Below are positions 34,110 through 43,912 of a stretch of 64,000 nt of DNA, piece after piece (within the stretch, counting starts at the first letter, position 1; every line of letters begins with the position of its first letter). The stretch spans positions 124,001-188,000 of the forward strand of contig NZ_PDYY01000004.1 in NCBI RefSeq assembly GCF_002743255.1. Direction: 5' to 3'. Under the pieces are notes generated by a model, which did no database searches, was not told the origin of the DNA, and saw only the letters and a program-made list of their open reading frames with translations. The stretch is from Sporosarcina sp. P2 (GTDB taxonomy: Bacteria > Bacillota > Bacilli > Bacillales_A > Planococcaceae). The position numbers and the translations under genes were made by a program.

Positions 34110-34165
34110 GTACCAGGTCCCGATACAACTTGGAAACAATTCAGAATAGCATCGGAACCTAGTAC
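34110..34165. repeat. PAL-1 palindrome, copy L (56 bp, decayed right half)
   Basis: GTACCAGGTCC and GATACAACTTGG start the copy, CAATTCAGAAT forms the centre, and GGAACCTAGTAC closes it, with the right inner arm missing. It fills part of the 380-base divergent gap upstream of the TetR gene. The remaining gap sequence shows nothing I can name. Confidence 0.7.
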
Positions 34166-34198
34166 CCACAGGAAAATACCCTACCGTTAAAATTTGAC

Positions 34199-34239
34199 TT
34201 GACATTCAAAGTCTGAAGATTCATACTAAGTATATGAAT
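34199..34239 (+). promoter_or_regulatory. Promoter with palindromic operator of the fatty-acid cluster regulator
   Basis: TTGACA at 34199-34204 is followed after 17 bases by CATACT at 34222-34227. A palindrome with 7-base arms ATTCATA and TATGAAT and a 7-base centre (34219-34239) covers the -10 region. Binding of the TetR regulator here would repress its own gene and probably the operon. Confidence 0.65.
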
Positions 34240-34271
34240 AGAAGCTTGCGAATGAAGGAAGTGAGAACGCC

Positions 34272-34856
34272 ATGTCATTACGAGAGAAGAAAGTTGAAAA
34301 GAAAAAGGAAGAGATCCGAGAATCCGCAATGAGTGTAATTGCGGAGAAGGGATATCATGCCACTACGATGGAAGATATTGCAGCGAAGTTACTCATGACA
34401 AAGGGTTCTGTTTACTATTATTTTAAAGATAAAGAATCACTTGTGTATGAAAGTCATAAAATACTTCTGGAACAAAGCATGGAGCAACTCCAAAATGTGT
34501 TGGCGGAAGAACTCTCATCTGTGGCGAAGCTGCGGAAGGCTATGATCGTCCACATGGAATATGTCATTACAGAAAGAACGGATTTCTTACTAGGTGCTAA
34601 ACCAGATCAAGTGTTTGAAGGGGCGCATTTACAAGAAATCTTACACCTTAGAAATCAATACAGTGATTGTATGAATCAACTGATTCAACAAGGCATTCAG
34701 GACGGAAGTTTTGTACAAGTAGATATTAAGATTGTGAATTATATTATTCTAGGTGCCATGAACAATGCGGTAATTTGGTATTCTCCAAAAGGTAGTAAAA
34801 GTATACAAGAGTTGGCTAATTCCATTGCGGATTATTTATTAAAAATCCTATTGTAG
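34272..34856 (+). CDS. TetR-family regulator, probable fatty-acid degradation repressor
   Basis: A 194-residue TetR protein. The DNA-binding domain is residues about 10-60, with [27 protein letters not shown]. The C-terminal part is an all-helical ligand-binding domain typical of TetR_C proteins that sense acyl-CoAs. It is followed after 40 bases by six fatty-acid degradation genes. In B. subtilis FadR, a TetR regulator released by long-chain acyl-CoA, controls comparable genes. The regulator role is inferred from this context. Confidence 0.88.
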   Translation: MSLREKKVEKKKEEIRESAMSVIAEKGYHATTMEDIAAKLLMTKGSVYYYFKDKESLVYESHKILLEQSMEQLQNVLAEELSSVAKLRKAMIVHMEYVITERTDFLLGAKPDQVFEGAHLQEILHLRNQYSDCMNQLIQQGIQDGSFVQVDIKIVNYIILGAMNNAVIWYSPKGSKSIQELANSIADYLLKILL

Positions 34857-34896
34857 GACTATATATTATTTTGATAAGAAAGGGAGCGGAGCAATT

Positions 34897-35667
34897 ATGA
34901 AAATGAATCACGTATCAGCAGTTATTACAGGAGGCGCTTCAGGACTCGGAGAAGCTACGGCAAGAGAGATTATAGCAGCGGGAGGACGGGTAACGATTTT
35001 GGATTTGCAAGTAGATCGTGGGAATGAATTGGTAAAGGAGCTTGGAGATTCTGCATCATTCGTCAAGACAGATGTTACGAGCACGGAAAGTGTTCAGATA
35101 GCTTTAGATCATGCGGTGAGCACTTTTGGCAAAATCAATACAGTTGTTAATTGTGCGGGCGTTGGTGTGGCGGAAAAAACATACAGCGGCAGAAAAGGTG
35201 CGCATGACCTGGAAAACTTCAGCAAGGTCATTCAGATCAATCTGATCGGGACGTTTAATACGATTCGTCTCGCTGTCGAGCATATGACGAAAAATGAACC
35301 GAATGATAAAGGCGAAAAAGGCATCATTGTGAATACGGCATCTGTTGCGGCGTTTGACGGACAGATTGGTCAAGTGGCGTATGCCGCATCAAAAGGCGGT
35401 ATCGTGAGTATGACGTTGCCGATTGCGAGAGATTTGGCTTCTGAAGGCATTCGCGTGATGACCATCGCACCGGGCTTGTTTGAAACTCCGATGTTTGCTT
35501 CATTGCCAGAGAAGGCTAAGGAATCTCTCGGCGCGATGGTGCCTTTCCCTTCGCGGCTCGGCTACCCTGAGGAATACGCGCAATTGGTTACAAGCATTTG
35601 CGAAAATACGATGCTGAACGGGGAAGTCATACGTCTGGATGGAGCAGTCCGTATGCAGCCTAAATAA
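34897..35667 (+). CDS. SDR-family 3-hydroxyacyl-CoA dehydrogenase (HSD10 type)
   Basis: A 256-residue short-chain dehydrogenase. The cofactor motif [10 protein letters not shown] starts near residue 11, D36-type ILDLQ shows NAD preference, and [10 protein letters not shown] and the catalytic S ([11 protein letters not shown]) with YAASK follow. The text closely resembles type-2 3-hydroxyacyl-CoA dehydrogenase (17-beta-HSD10). Within this cluster it would oxidise 3-hydroxyacyl-CoA to 3-ketoacyl-CoA before the thiolase. A separate enoyl-CoA hydratase is not present in the window. Confidence 0.88.
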   Translation: MKMNHVSAVITGGASGLGEATAREIIAAGGRVTILDLQVDRGNELVKELGDSASFVKTDVTSTESVQIALDHAVSTFGKINTVVNCAGVGVAEKTYSGRKGAHDLENFSKVIQINLIGTFNTIRLAVEHMTKNEPNDKGEKGIIVNTASVAAFDGQIGQVAYAASKGGIVSMTLPIARDLASEGIRVMTIAPGLFETPMFASLPEKAKESLGAMVPFPSRLGYPEEYAQLVTSICENTMLNGEVIRLDGAVRMQPK

Positions 35668-35732
35668 AGGCTGGAAATAACTATCGATTAAATGTAAGGG
35701 CTTACAAATAAAAATAAGAAAGAAGGGTTTAT

Positions 35733-36884
35733 ATGAGAGAAGCTGTAATTGTGGAATGGGTCAGAACACCGGTAGGAAAACGGAATGGTGTATTGAGTGC
35801 GATACGGGCGGAAGATTTAGCAGCCAAGCCGCTGGCGGAAGTTATCAAACGAGCGGGAATTGATGCGGGGCTAGTAGAGGATGTCATCTTCGGATGCGTA
35901 TCGCAAGTAGGGGAACAATCTTTTGACATCGCGAGAGTCGCAGCTTTGCAGGCAGGATATCCGATCGAAGTACCGGGGACGACCGTGGATAGACAATGTG
36001 GATCTAGCCAGCAAGCCCTGCATTTTGCAGCGCAGGCTATTATTAGTGGAGATATGGACGTTGTCGTTGCAGGAGGTGTCGAGAGCATGTCGCGAGTGCC
36101 GATGGGGAGCAGCCGACTAGACGTGATGTTTAGTGAAGAACTCACATCGAAATATGAAATGGTCCACCAAGGTGAGTCAGCGGAAAGAATTGCGGATCAA
36201 TGGGAAATATCAAGAGAGGAAATGGATCGCTATTCGCTAGAAAGCAATGAGAAGGCGGTAACTGCTAGAAAGGAAGGTAGGTTTGAAAAAGAAATCATGC
36301 CGATTGAGGTAACACTTCCTGACGGTACGAACATGACAGTGAAGGATGATGAAGGGCCAAGGGAAGATACCACGATGGAGAAGTTGAGTATGTTGAAAAC
36401 TCCTTTTAGGAAAAATGGCGATGTGACGGCTGGAAACTCCAGTCAAATCAGTGACGGGGCAAATGCCATTTTGCTAATGTCACGTGAAAAGGCTGAAGAA
36501 CTTGGTTTGAAGCCACGGTTTAAAGTACTTACCCGCGTAGTGGTTGGTTCCGATCCGACTCTCATGCTGACAGGGCCCATACCAGCGACACAAAAAGCGT
36601 TGGAGAAAGCAGGACTAACCCTTGATGATATAGATATTTTTGAAGTCAATGAAGCATTTTCGGTTGTGACGATTGCTTGGTTGAAAGAAACAGGTGCAGA
36701 TCCGAAGAAGTTGAATCCTAACGGTGGGGCCATTGCTCTTGGTCACCCACTCGGAGCAAGTGGCGGACGCTTGATGATTACGATGATGAGTGAACTGGAA
36801 AGAACAGGCGGCCGTTACGGACTGCAGACAATGTGTGAAGGTCATGGCATGGCAAATGCGACGATTTTGGAACGATTAGATTAA
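35733..36884 (+). CDS. Thiolase (acetyl-CoA acyltransferase)
   Basis: A 383-residue thiolase. The acyl-accepting cysteine is in VDRQCGSSQQAL (about residue 90), the histidine in NGGAIALGHPLGASGGR (about 340), and the second cysteine in MCEGHGMANATI near the C-terminus. All four thiolase active-site blocks are present. It would cleave 3-ketoacyl-CoA with CoA to give acetyl-CoA and a shortened acyl-CoA. It lies 65 bases after the SDR gene in the beta-oxidation-type cluster. Confidence 0.92.
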   Translation: MREAVIVEWVRTPVGKRNGVLSAIRAEDLAAKPLAEVIKRAGIDAGLVEDVIFGCVSQVGEQSFDIARVAALQAGYPIEVPGTTVDRQCGSSQQALHFAAQAIISGDMDVVVAGGVESMSRVPMGSSRLDVMFSEELTSKYEMVHQGESAERIADQWEISREEMDRYSLESNEKAVTARKEGRFEKEIMPIEVTLPDGTNMTVKDDEGPREDTTMEKLSMLKTPFRKNGDVTAGNSSQISDGANAILLMSREKAEELGLKPRFKVLTRVVVGSDPTLMLTGPIPATQKALEKAGLTLDDIDIFEVNEAFSVVTIAWLKETGADPKKLNPNGGAIALGHPLGASGGRLMITMMSELERTGGRYGLQTMCEGHGMANATILERLD

Positions 36885-36926
36885 TTGCTGATCATGAATG
36901 AAGACACGTGAAGAGGAGAGATTTCA

Positions 36927-38054
36927 TTGCCATTAGATTCTATTCGGGTACTGGATTTATCGCGCTTGTTACCGGGTCCTTACTGTTCGATGCTTCTTGC
37001 AGATTTTGGTGCAGAAGTGATCAAAGTTGAAGAGCCTCATACCGGAGACTATGCGCGGGCAGAATCGCCTAAGATAGGGAAAGATAGTGCGTTTTTCCAT
37101 TCGTTGAACCGCGGCAAAAAGAGCATTTGTCTAAATTTAAAAGATGTGGAAGACAAGCAACGGTTTAAGCAGCTGGTGAAAGACTCGGATGTTGTGATTG
37201 AATCATTTCGGCCGGGCGTAATGAAGCGGCTCGGATTGGACTATGAAATTTTGAACAAGATCAATCCAGGGCTTGTCTACTGTGCAATCACAGGTTACGG
37301 ACAAGACGGTCCATACGCTAGCTTGCCCGGTCATGATCTAAATTACATTGGTTATACGGGACTACTGGATATGATGGGTGAACGACACGGCGCGCCGCAA
37401 ATCCCTGCTACGCAAATTGCAGATATTGGGGGGGGTGCTTACCCGGCAGCAATGGGGATTATGCTTGCCTTGTTCGAAAGACAGAAGACCGGAAAAGGGC
37501 AAATGGTCGATATTTCGATGATGGATGGCGTGCTTTCTTGGATGCCAACAGTCTTTCCTAGTTTTCTGGCAACAGGACAACTGCCGCAAAGAGGTGAATT
37601 AGATTTAAGTGGCAAGCGTGCTTCTTATGCTGTGTACGAAACGAAAGACCATAAATGGTTGGCTGTTGGCGCATTTGAATTAAAGTTTTGGAGTGAGTTT
37701 TGCAGAGTCATTGGAAAAGAAGATTTTGTAGCGAAATTGCATGATCCTGTAGACGTTCAATTGCAGATGAAGGAAGAAATTCAAGAGATTTTATTGCACA
37801 AGACGAGCGCGCAATGGATGGAAATATTCGATCAGGTGGCGGCTTGTGTAACGCCTGTTCTGTCGTTCGATGAAGTACTAGATGATCCACAAGTCAAGGC
37901 CCGTGGGATGATTCAGGAAGTGGAGCATCCGGAAATTGGGCCAGTGACGCATATCGCAACGCCTATTAAGTTGTCGAGAACACCAGGCAAAATTCTAAGC
38001 GCAGCACCTTTGTTAGGTGAGCATACAGCTGCGGTACTCGGTGAGTATGAATAA
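36927..38054 (+). CDS. CaiB/BaiF (class III) CoA transferase or alpha-methylacyl-CoA racemase-like enzyme
   Basis: A 375-residue protein with the family N-terminus IRVLDLSRLLPGPYCSMLLADFGAEVIKVEEP and the nearby SFRPGVM block. The catalytic aspartate is in PGHDLNY (about residue 137). The family covers CoA transferases and alpha-methylacyl-CoA racemases; GSxP-type differences do not let me decide. The start is TTG 36927 after GAGGAG. In this cluster it may activate a carboxylic acid with CoA or invert a 2-methylacyl-CoA so that it can enter beta-oxidation. Confidence 0.85.
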   Translation: MPLDSIRVLDLSRLLPGPYCSMLLADFGAEVIKVEEPHTGDYARAESPKIGKDSAFFHSLNRGKKSICLNLKDVEDKQRFKQLVKDSDVVIESFRPGVMKRLGLDYEILNKINPGLVYCAITGYGQDGPYASLPGHDLNYIGYTGLLDMMGERHGAPQIPATQIADIGGGAYPAAMGIMLALFERQKTGKGQMVDISMMDGVLSWMPTVFPSFLATGQLPQRGELDLSGKRASYAVYETKDHKWLAVGAFELKFWSEFCRVIGKEDFVAKLHDPVDVQLQMKEEIQEILLHKTSAQWMEIFDQVAACVTPVLSFDEVLDDPQVKARGMIQEVEHPEIGPVTHIATPIKLSRTPGKILSAAPLLGEHTAAVLGEYE

Positions 38055-38162
38055 GAACTCGATCCGTATGATGTTGCAACTGGTATTGAAAGAGAATGTA
38101 TCGCGTCAGGAAAATAGAAACTGTATTTCAATAAGTTTAGTGAGAGAAAGGGGACAATTCTA

Positions 38163-39707
38163 ATGGATATCGGCCTATCACTTTCCCGTAACGCACGTAG
38201 AATACCTGAAAAAACAGCAATTATTTATGAAGATCGAACATTTACGTATCGCGAGTTGAATCAAGAGGTGAATAAACTATCACACGGACTGATTCAACAT
38301 GGTGTGAAAAAAGGTGACAAAGTAGCACTCATGATGAAAAACTCAGATACCTTTATTATCGTCTACTATGCGATTTTGAAAGCAGGAGCCATTACGGTTC
38401 CGGTAAATTTCCGCTTAACAGCTACTGAAGTGTCGTATATTTTGGATGATAGTGATACAAGTGTCGTGTTGTTTGACGAAGAGTATGCTTCGTTGATTGA
38501 TAAAGCAACAGCGGAAAATAGCAAAATAGATGTAAAAGTCACGACGGGTGCTACCGCTATAAGCAACCAAATCACTTACGAAGATTTACTACAAGATAAT
38601 ACGGATGATCCCGATATTTCTGTCGATGAAGCGGATGATGCTGAAATATTATATACATCGGGGACTACTGGCTATCCGAAAGGCGCGTTATTTGATCATC
38701 ACCGCGTACTTCACGTAGCTTTTAACACCGCCTTAATCCTCAAAATACATCCCGAAGACGTATTGTTCCATGCGGCACCGTTGTTTCATTCCGCACAATT
38801 AAATTTATTTCTCGTGCCAGGAATTTATTTAGGTTGCACGCAAGTCGTACATCAAAACTTCGAACCTCAAAAAGTCTTACAGGCTATCGATCAATATAAA
38901 ATCAGCTTGTTCTTTGGTGTACCGACGATGTACAATTTCTTGTTGCAAGTTCCAGACAAACAGCAATATGATCTCTCTTCTGTTACGCGATGCGGGTATG
39001 GCGCAGCACCGATGCCTGTCGCGTTGTTAGAACAGATTATGAAACTCTTCCGTACAGATCAGTTTTACAATATGTGTGGTCAGACAGAAGGGGGACCAGG
39101 TGGCGGAGCTTTTCTCATGCCAGCAGATCATAAAGATAAAATTGGCACTGGAGGAAAAGCTTCGCTGAATACGGAAATTCGCGTTGTGGATGATCATGGA
39201 GAAGATATTTCTCCCGGTGAAGTGGGTGAATTTATTATTCAAAGCGAGATGGTCATGAAGGGCTATTATAATAAGCCGGAGGAAACTGCGAAAGCTATAC
39301 GAAACGGTTGGCTCTATACCGGGGATTTGGCGACAATTGACGAAGATGGTTTCGTTACATTAGTAGACAGAAAGAAAGATATGATCGTTTCTGGAGGAGA
39401 GAATGTCTACTCAACAGAAGTTGAACAAGCGCTGTACAGGCATCCTCAGCTATTAGATGCGACAGTAGTCGGCTTGCCGGATCCGGTTTGGGGAGAGAAA
39501 GTAGTTGCGATTATTGTAGCGAAGAAAGATGAGAAGCTCGACTACGCAGAATTGAAAGCATTTTGTAAAGAACATCTAGCGGATTATAAAGTACCAGTCG
39601 AATTTATCGAAGAGCAAGAAATACCTAGAAATGCCTCAGGAAAAGTGTTGAAATATCGTATTCGTGAAGCACTGGTCTCCAATAGACCTGTTAATCCTCA
39701 CGTATAA
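38163..39707 (+). CDS. Fatty acyl-CoA synthetase (AMP-binding, first of two)
   Basis: A 514-residue ANL-superfamily ligase. The P-loop-like A3 motif is YTSGTTGYPKGA, the A5 motif lies near YNMCGQTEGG, the A8 motif is YTGDLATIDEDGF...RKKDMIVSGGENV, and the catalytic lysine is in RNASGKVLKYRIRE. The protein is cytoplasmic or membrane-associated. It should adenylate a fatty or related carboxylic acid and transfer it to CoA, feeding the acyl-CoA dehydrogenase 43 bases downstream. Chain-length preference is not evident. Confidence 0.9.
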   Translation: MDIGLSLSRNARRIPEKTAIIYEDRTFTYRELNQEVNKLSHGLIQHGVKKGDKVALMMKNSDTFIIVYYAILKAGAITVPVNFRLTATEVSYILDDSDTSVVLFDEEYASLIDKATAENSKIDVKVTTGATAISNQITYEDLLQDNTDDPDISVDEADDAEILYTSGTTGYPKGALFDHHRVLHVAFNTALILKIHPEDVLFHAAPLFHSAQLNLFLVPGIYLGCTQVVHQNFEPQKVLQAIDQYKISLFFGVPTMYNFLLQVPDKQQYDLSSVTRCGYGAAPMPVALLEQIMKLFRTDQFYNMCGQTEGGPGGGAFLMPADHKDKIGTGGKASLNTEIRVVDDHGEDISPGEVGEFIIQSEMVMKGYYNKPEETAKAIRNGWLYTGDLATIDEDGFVTLVDRKKDMIVSGGENVYSTEVEQALYRHPQLLDATVVGLPDPVWGEKVVAIIVAKKDEKLDYAELKAFCKEHLADYKVPVEFIEEQEIPRNASGKVLKYRIREALVSNRPVNPHV

Positions 39708-39750
39708 AAATAGATGCTTTCTTAATGGGAAGTAAAGGAGTGGCGGATGC

Positions 39751-40896
39751 ATGAAGAGACCATTTATGACGGAAGAACATGAACAGCTCAGAAAAGCGGT
39801 GCAGAAATTTTTAAAGAAGGAAGCCGTTCCTTATATAAATGAGTGGGAGAAAGAAAAGCAAGTGCCTAGGTCATTCTGGAGAAAAGCTGCGGCGCAAGGA
39901 TTGATTGCACCTTCAGTTGAAGAAAAGTATGGCGGTTTAGGCGCTGATTTCGGCTATGCTGTAGTTATTAGTGAAGAGTTTGAAAAAGTGGCAAGCGGAA
40001 TCGGCGGAATTGGACTTCATAATGATATCGTTATTCCTTATATACAATCCTTTGGTTCGGACGAACAGAAAGAACGTTGGCTCACGAAAGCCGTGACAGG
40101 AGAGATGATTAGTGCAATTGCTATGACGGAACCAGGCACAGGTTCCGACCTCGCAGCAGTTCGGACAACTGCAGTGAAAAAGGGAGACCGTTATATTATT
40201 AATGGGGAAAAGACCTTCATAACAAATGGCTTTTCTGCCGATCTTGTTATTGTCGTCTGTAAAACAGATCCTACTGCATCGCCTGCTCATAAAGGCATTA
40301 GCTTGATCATAGTGGAAGAAGGAATGCCCGGGTTTACAAAAGGGAAAAAACTGAATAAAGTAGGGCAGCATGCGAATGATACGAGTGAATTGATTTTTGA
40401 AGATGTATCGGTTCCTGCGGAAAATCTTCTTGGCGAGGAAGGCAAAGGATTCTACTATTTGATGGAGAAATTGCAACAAGAACGCTTGATGTGCTCCATT
40501 CAAAGTTTAGCTTCCGTGCAACAAATGATTGATATCACTTTGGCGTATGTCAAAGAGCGACAGGCATTCGGTAAGAGGATCGGCGACTTCCAAAATACGC
40601 AATTTAAAATGGCGGAGATGCAAACGAAGGCAACCATTGGCCAAACATTTGTTGACCGATTAATTACAGAGCATATGCAAGGACAACATGTCGTGGATGA
40701 AGTATCGATGGCTAAATGGTGGACTAGTGATTTGGCGCAAGAAGTGGCGATACAATGTATGCAATTTCATGGCGGCTACGGGTATATGGAAGAATACGAG
40801 ATCGCCAGAAGGTACCGGGATGTAGCGGTCGGCTCGATTTATGCTGGGACCAATGAAATTATGAAAGTGATTATTGCGAAGAATATGGGGCTTTGA
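39751..40896 (+). CDS. Acyl-CoA dehydrogenase
   Basis: A 381-residue flavoprotein. Typical blocks are AIAMTEPGTGSDLAAVRTTA (FAD and substrate contact), YIINGEKTFITNG, RQAFGKRIGDFQNTQF, and MQFHGGYGYMEEYEIARRYRD near the C-terminus. The catalytic base glutamate is expected in GTNEIMK. It introduces the 2,3 double bond in acyl-CoA and passes electrons to ETF. It is the last gene of the run that begins at 34272, about 120 bases before the second synthetase gene. Confidence 0.92.
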   Translation: MKRPFMTEEHEQLRKAVQKFLKKEAVPYINEWEKEKQVPRSFWRKAAAQGLIAPSVEEKYGGLGADFGYAVVISEEFEKVASGIGGIGLHNDIVIPYIQSFGSDEQKERWLTKAVTGEMISAIAMTEPGTGSDLAAVRTTAVKKGDRYIINGEKTFITNGFSADLVIVVCKTDPTASPAHKGISLIIVEEGMPGFTKGKKLNKVGQHANDTSELIFEDVSVPAENLLGEEGKGFYYLMEKLQQERLMCSIQSLASVQQMIDITLAYVKERQAFGKRIGDFQNTQFKMAEMQTKATIGQTFVDRLITEHMQGQHVVDEVSMAKWWTSDLAQEVAIQCMQFHGGYGYMEEYEIARRYRDVAVGSIYAGTNEIMKVIIAKNMGL

Positions 40897-41016
40897 ATGA
40901 AGGAGAGTGGCATTTTCAATTATATGACTAACTGTTTCATATTAATAATATTCAATCGTTTCCTGAAATTTAATCAAAACGAATAATAACTGGTTACCTA
41001 ATGGGAGAGATAAGCG

Positions 41017-42648
41017 ATGAATTATGAAGAGATGATGCATATGTTTTCATGGGAAGATGCAGAGACGCAGTATGAAGGTGATCCAAATGGCGTGATGAAT
41101 ATTGCGAATGAAATATGCGATCGCTGGGCAAAAGATCCTAAAAGGGTAGCAATTTATTGGGAAGATGAACTGGGGAATAAAGAAACATGGACGTATTGTC
41201 AATTGAAAGAGAAATCCGATAAAATGGCTAACGCGCTTCAGTCAATGGGGGTCACAAGAGGTGATCGTGTAGCAGGGTTGCTTGGAAAAGATATGGAATT
41301 GCTTGTAACGATTTTAGCAACTTTTAAAGTAGGTGCTATTTTTGTTCCACTATTCACAGCCTTCGGTCCAGATGCCCTCGTCTATCGGTTGAAAGATGCA
41401 GGTGTGCGTTTACTTCTGACAAACAGTGAACAGTCAACTAAACTGGAAGGTAAAGAACTATCAATTGATTTACTCCTCACTGATGGTCAAACAAACGACG
41501 GCAAAAGTTTCTGGGAATTTGTAAACTCTTTTTCCAGTGAATTCACAATGGAACGAACGTTGGGAAATTCCCCTGCAATCATTCAATATACTTCAGGAAC
41601 GACTGGAATGCCAAAAGGGGCTATTACAAAACATAAAGTGGTATACAGTCTTCATCCATACTGGAAATTCGCTTTGAATTTGGAAGAAGAAGATGTGTTT
41701 TACGGTGGGGCTGATTTGGGTTGGGCGTACGGATTAATCGCTTCAACTATAGGTCCGTTAAGTCAGGGAGCTAAAATTGTTTTCTACAAAGGTCCGTTTG
41801 ATCCTAAAAAGATATATAAGCTTTTAAGTGAATATCAAGTGACTAGTTTTGCTTATGCACCGACAGCATTCCGCATGATGATGGCATTGGGGTCAGAAAT
41901 AATTAAAAAATATGATCTCAAAATAAAGAAAATGAGTAGTGCAGGAGAACCTTTGAATACTGAAGTAGTGAGGTTTTTTGAAAAAAATTTAGGGAGACCA
42001 ATCTATGACCATTATGGCGCAACAGAAATGGGCATGATTGTGAACAACTACCATATTTCGACCATGAAAGTAAAACCAGGGTCAATGGGTCTTCCACTAC
42101 CTGGCTATACTATTGGCTTGATTGATGAATATGGAGACCCCGTAACTAAAGGAGAAGTAGGTCAAATTGCTGTAGACACATCAGATGGTAATACAGCGTT
42201 TGGAGGTTATTGGAACGCGGATGAAAAATTAGCTGAAAAGATGCGTGGTAGTTGGTTTTTATCCGGAGATCTTGCTTCAGAGGATATAGATGGATATCTT
42301 TGGTTTCAAGGTCGTGCAGACGATGTTATCTCAAGCGCTGGTTACCGAATAGGGCCCACTGAAGTTGAATCCTGTCTAATGGAGCATCCTGCGGTTTTGG
42401 AGACGGCGGCAATTGGCAAGCCAGATGTAACGAAAGGCGAAACTGTTAAAGCATTTATTGTCCTCAATAAAAGCTTCGCATCTACTGACGAACTTAAAGA
42501 AGAACTCATCTCCTTTGTGAAAGAGAAGTTATCCAAACATCAATATCCAAAGGAAATCGAGTTTGTAGATGAATTACCCAAAACTCAAAGTGGAAAAATA
42601 CAGCGTTATTTACTGAAAGAGCAGGAGAGGAAGAAATATTCTCTGTAA
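41017..42648 (+). CDS. Acyl-CoA synthetase (AMP-binding, acetyl/medium-chain type)
   Basis: A 543-residue ANL ligase, more like acetyl-CoA and medium-chain acyl-CoA synthetases than the one at 38163. Motifs are YTSGTTGMPKGA, YDHYGATEMG, SGDLASEDIDGYLWFQGRADDVISSAGYRIGP and the lysine in PKTQSGKIQRY. It may activate acetate, propionate or short branched acids. The 120-base gap before it holds an imperfect palindrome ATATGA-N9-TCATAT (40922-40942), so it may have its own promoter. It ends the cluster before a two-way terminator. Confidence 0.9.
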   Translation: MNYEEMMHMFSWEDAETQYEGDPNGVMNIANEICDRWAKDPKRVAIYWEDELGNKETWTYCQLKEKSDKMANALQSMGVTRGDRVAGLLGKDMELLVTILATFKVGAIFVPLFTAFGPDALVYRLKDAGVRLLLTNSEQSTKLEGKELSIDLLLTDGQTNDGKSFWEFVNSFSSEFTMERTLGNSPAIIQYTSGTTGMPKGAITKHKVVYSLHPYWKFALNLEEEDVFYGGADLGWAYGLIASTIGPLSQGAKIVFYKGPFDPKKIYKLLSEYQVTSFAYAPTAFRMMMALGSEIIKKYDLKIKKMSSAGEPLNTEVVRFFEKNLGRPIYDHYGATEMGMIVNNYHISTMKVKPGSMGLPLPGYTIGLIDEYGDPVTKGEVGQIAVDTSDGNTAFGGYWNADEKLAEKMRGSWFLSGDLASEDIDGYLWFQGRADDVISSAGYRIGPTEVESCLMEHPAVLETAAIGKPDVTKGETVKAFIVLNKSFASTDELKEELISFVKEKLSKHQYPKEIEFVDELPKTQSGKIQRYLLKEQERKKYSL

Positions 42649-42740
42649 AACAGTAGATAAAGCTAGTAATGAACATCATACTTTCATTGTACAGTATATA
42701 ATTCACTAGTGTTGTGAGAATAGCATTTCATAGTTTGCAC

Positions 42741-42773
42741 AAAAAACGCGATGAACAAACCATCGCGTTTTTA
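42741..42773. terminator. Bidirectional terminator
   Basis: AAAACGCGATG and CATCGCGTTTT form a perfect 11-bp stem with A and T runs on both sides. It serves both the acyl-CoA synthetase and the convergent alcohol dehydrogenase. Confidence 0.9.
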
Positions 42774-42777
42774 TGTT

Positions 42778-43912
42778 TTACGGTTGGATAAGTACTTTAA
42801 TACAACCGTCTTCTTTCTTATCAAAAATGGAATAAGCGTCTGCTGCGTCTTCTAATTTTACTTTGTGTGTAATAATATCTGTCGGATCAAATTCTTTTGC
42901 TTCAATTTTTTTAAATAGTTCTGGCATTAAGTGAATGACAGGTGCTTGTCTCATTTTCAAGGAAATGTTGTGTGTGAAGAAATCACCCAAAGGGAAGTTG
43001 TTGGCATCTGTCGCATAAACACCCGTTAATTGCACTGTCCCGAACTTCCGTACCACTTGTGAAGCCGTGATAATCGGGCTAATTGTTCCGAATTGGTTAT
43101 CCCCACTTGATCCAAATGTTTCACCTGGTTGCACCGTTCCATCCATACCTACGTAATCAATGACGACGTCTGCGCCGCCTTTCGTTTCTTCATGCAATAA
43201 TTTACCGATATCGTCATGATCTTTGAAATTATAGGTTTCTACTTTATTAGTCTTTTCCGCATGCTTCAAACGATAATCGACATGGTCTACCGAAATGACT
43301 CGTTTTGCACCTTGCATCCAGGCAAATTTTTGCGCCATTAATCCAATAGGACCGGAGCCTAAAATAATTGCGGTATCGCCTTTTTTCAATCCGCTATGAA
43401 GGACACTCCAATAAGCTGTAGGAATAACATCAGATAGCAAGGCGAGATGCTCGTCATCCAGCTCACTGTCTTCTGGAACTTTAAATGAGGTGAAGTCTGC
43501 GTATGGAACACGTAAATATTCCGCTTGGCCACCTGGGTAGTTTCCATTTGGCTCAGCAAATCCGAATAGTCCACCAACTTCTCTATGTGGATTGGATTCA
43601 TCACACTGACTTTCCATTTCGTGTTGGCAGAAGAAACATTCTACCGCACCCTATATTAAACGGAATGACGACCCGGTCGCCTTTCTTCAATGTTTTCACT
43701 TCCGAACCTACCTCTTCGACAATTCCCATTGGCTCATGGCCTACTACATAATCTTGCTCAGGCACAATTCCGCCATGGTATAAATGCAAATCTGATCCAC
43801 AAATACCACTCGTCGTAATGCGTACGATTACATCACTATTTTCTTGGATACTTGGAGCTTTGACTTCTTTAGTGACCATGGACTTCTTTCCTTGAAATGT
43901 TACTGCTTTCAT
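42778..43912 (-). pseudogene. Zinc-dependent alcohol dehydrogenase, frameshifted
   Basis: Two overlapping frames together encode one zinc MDR dehydrogenase of about 378 residues. The first part (from ATG 43912) has the catalytic zinc cysteine in ITTSGICGSDLHLYHG and histidine in VVGHEPMG. It then shifts at about 43642-43645 after PFNIGCG. In the other frame the text continues ECFFCQHEMESQC, the expected structural-zinc cysteines, then runs on normally through the NAD fold (AIILGSGPIGL) to the end. One extra base explains the break. It is either a recent pseudogene or a sequencing error. The type resembles glutathione-independent formaldehyde/threonine-type dehydrogenases. Confidence 0.88.

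Noticed and set aside
5717-34165. PAL copies as ends of intact insertion sequences
   Set aside because: No transposase-like gene lies between any two copies, and the copies are closed palindromes rather than paired terminal repeats around a cargo.
39937-40503. 188-codon minus-strand frame inside the acyl-CoA dehydrogenase
   Set aside because: It is an antisense shadow of a well-conserved enzyme, with no site or family features.
42778-43912. Two separate genes for the alcohol dehydrogenase halves
   Set aside because: Neither half has a complete domain, and the conserved residues continue smoothly across a single-base shift.
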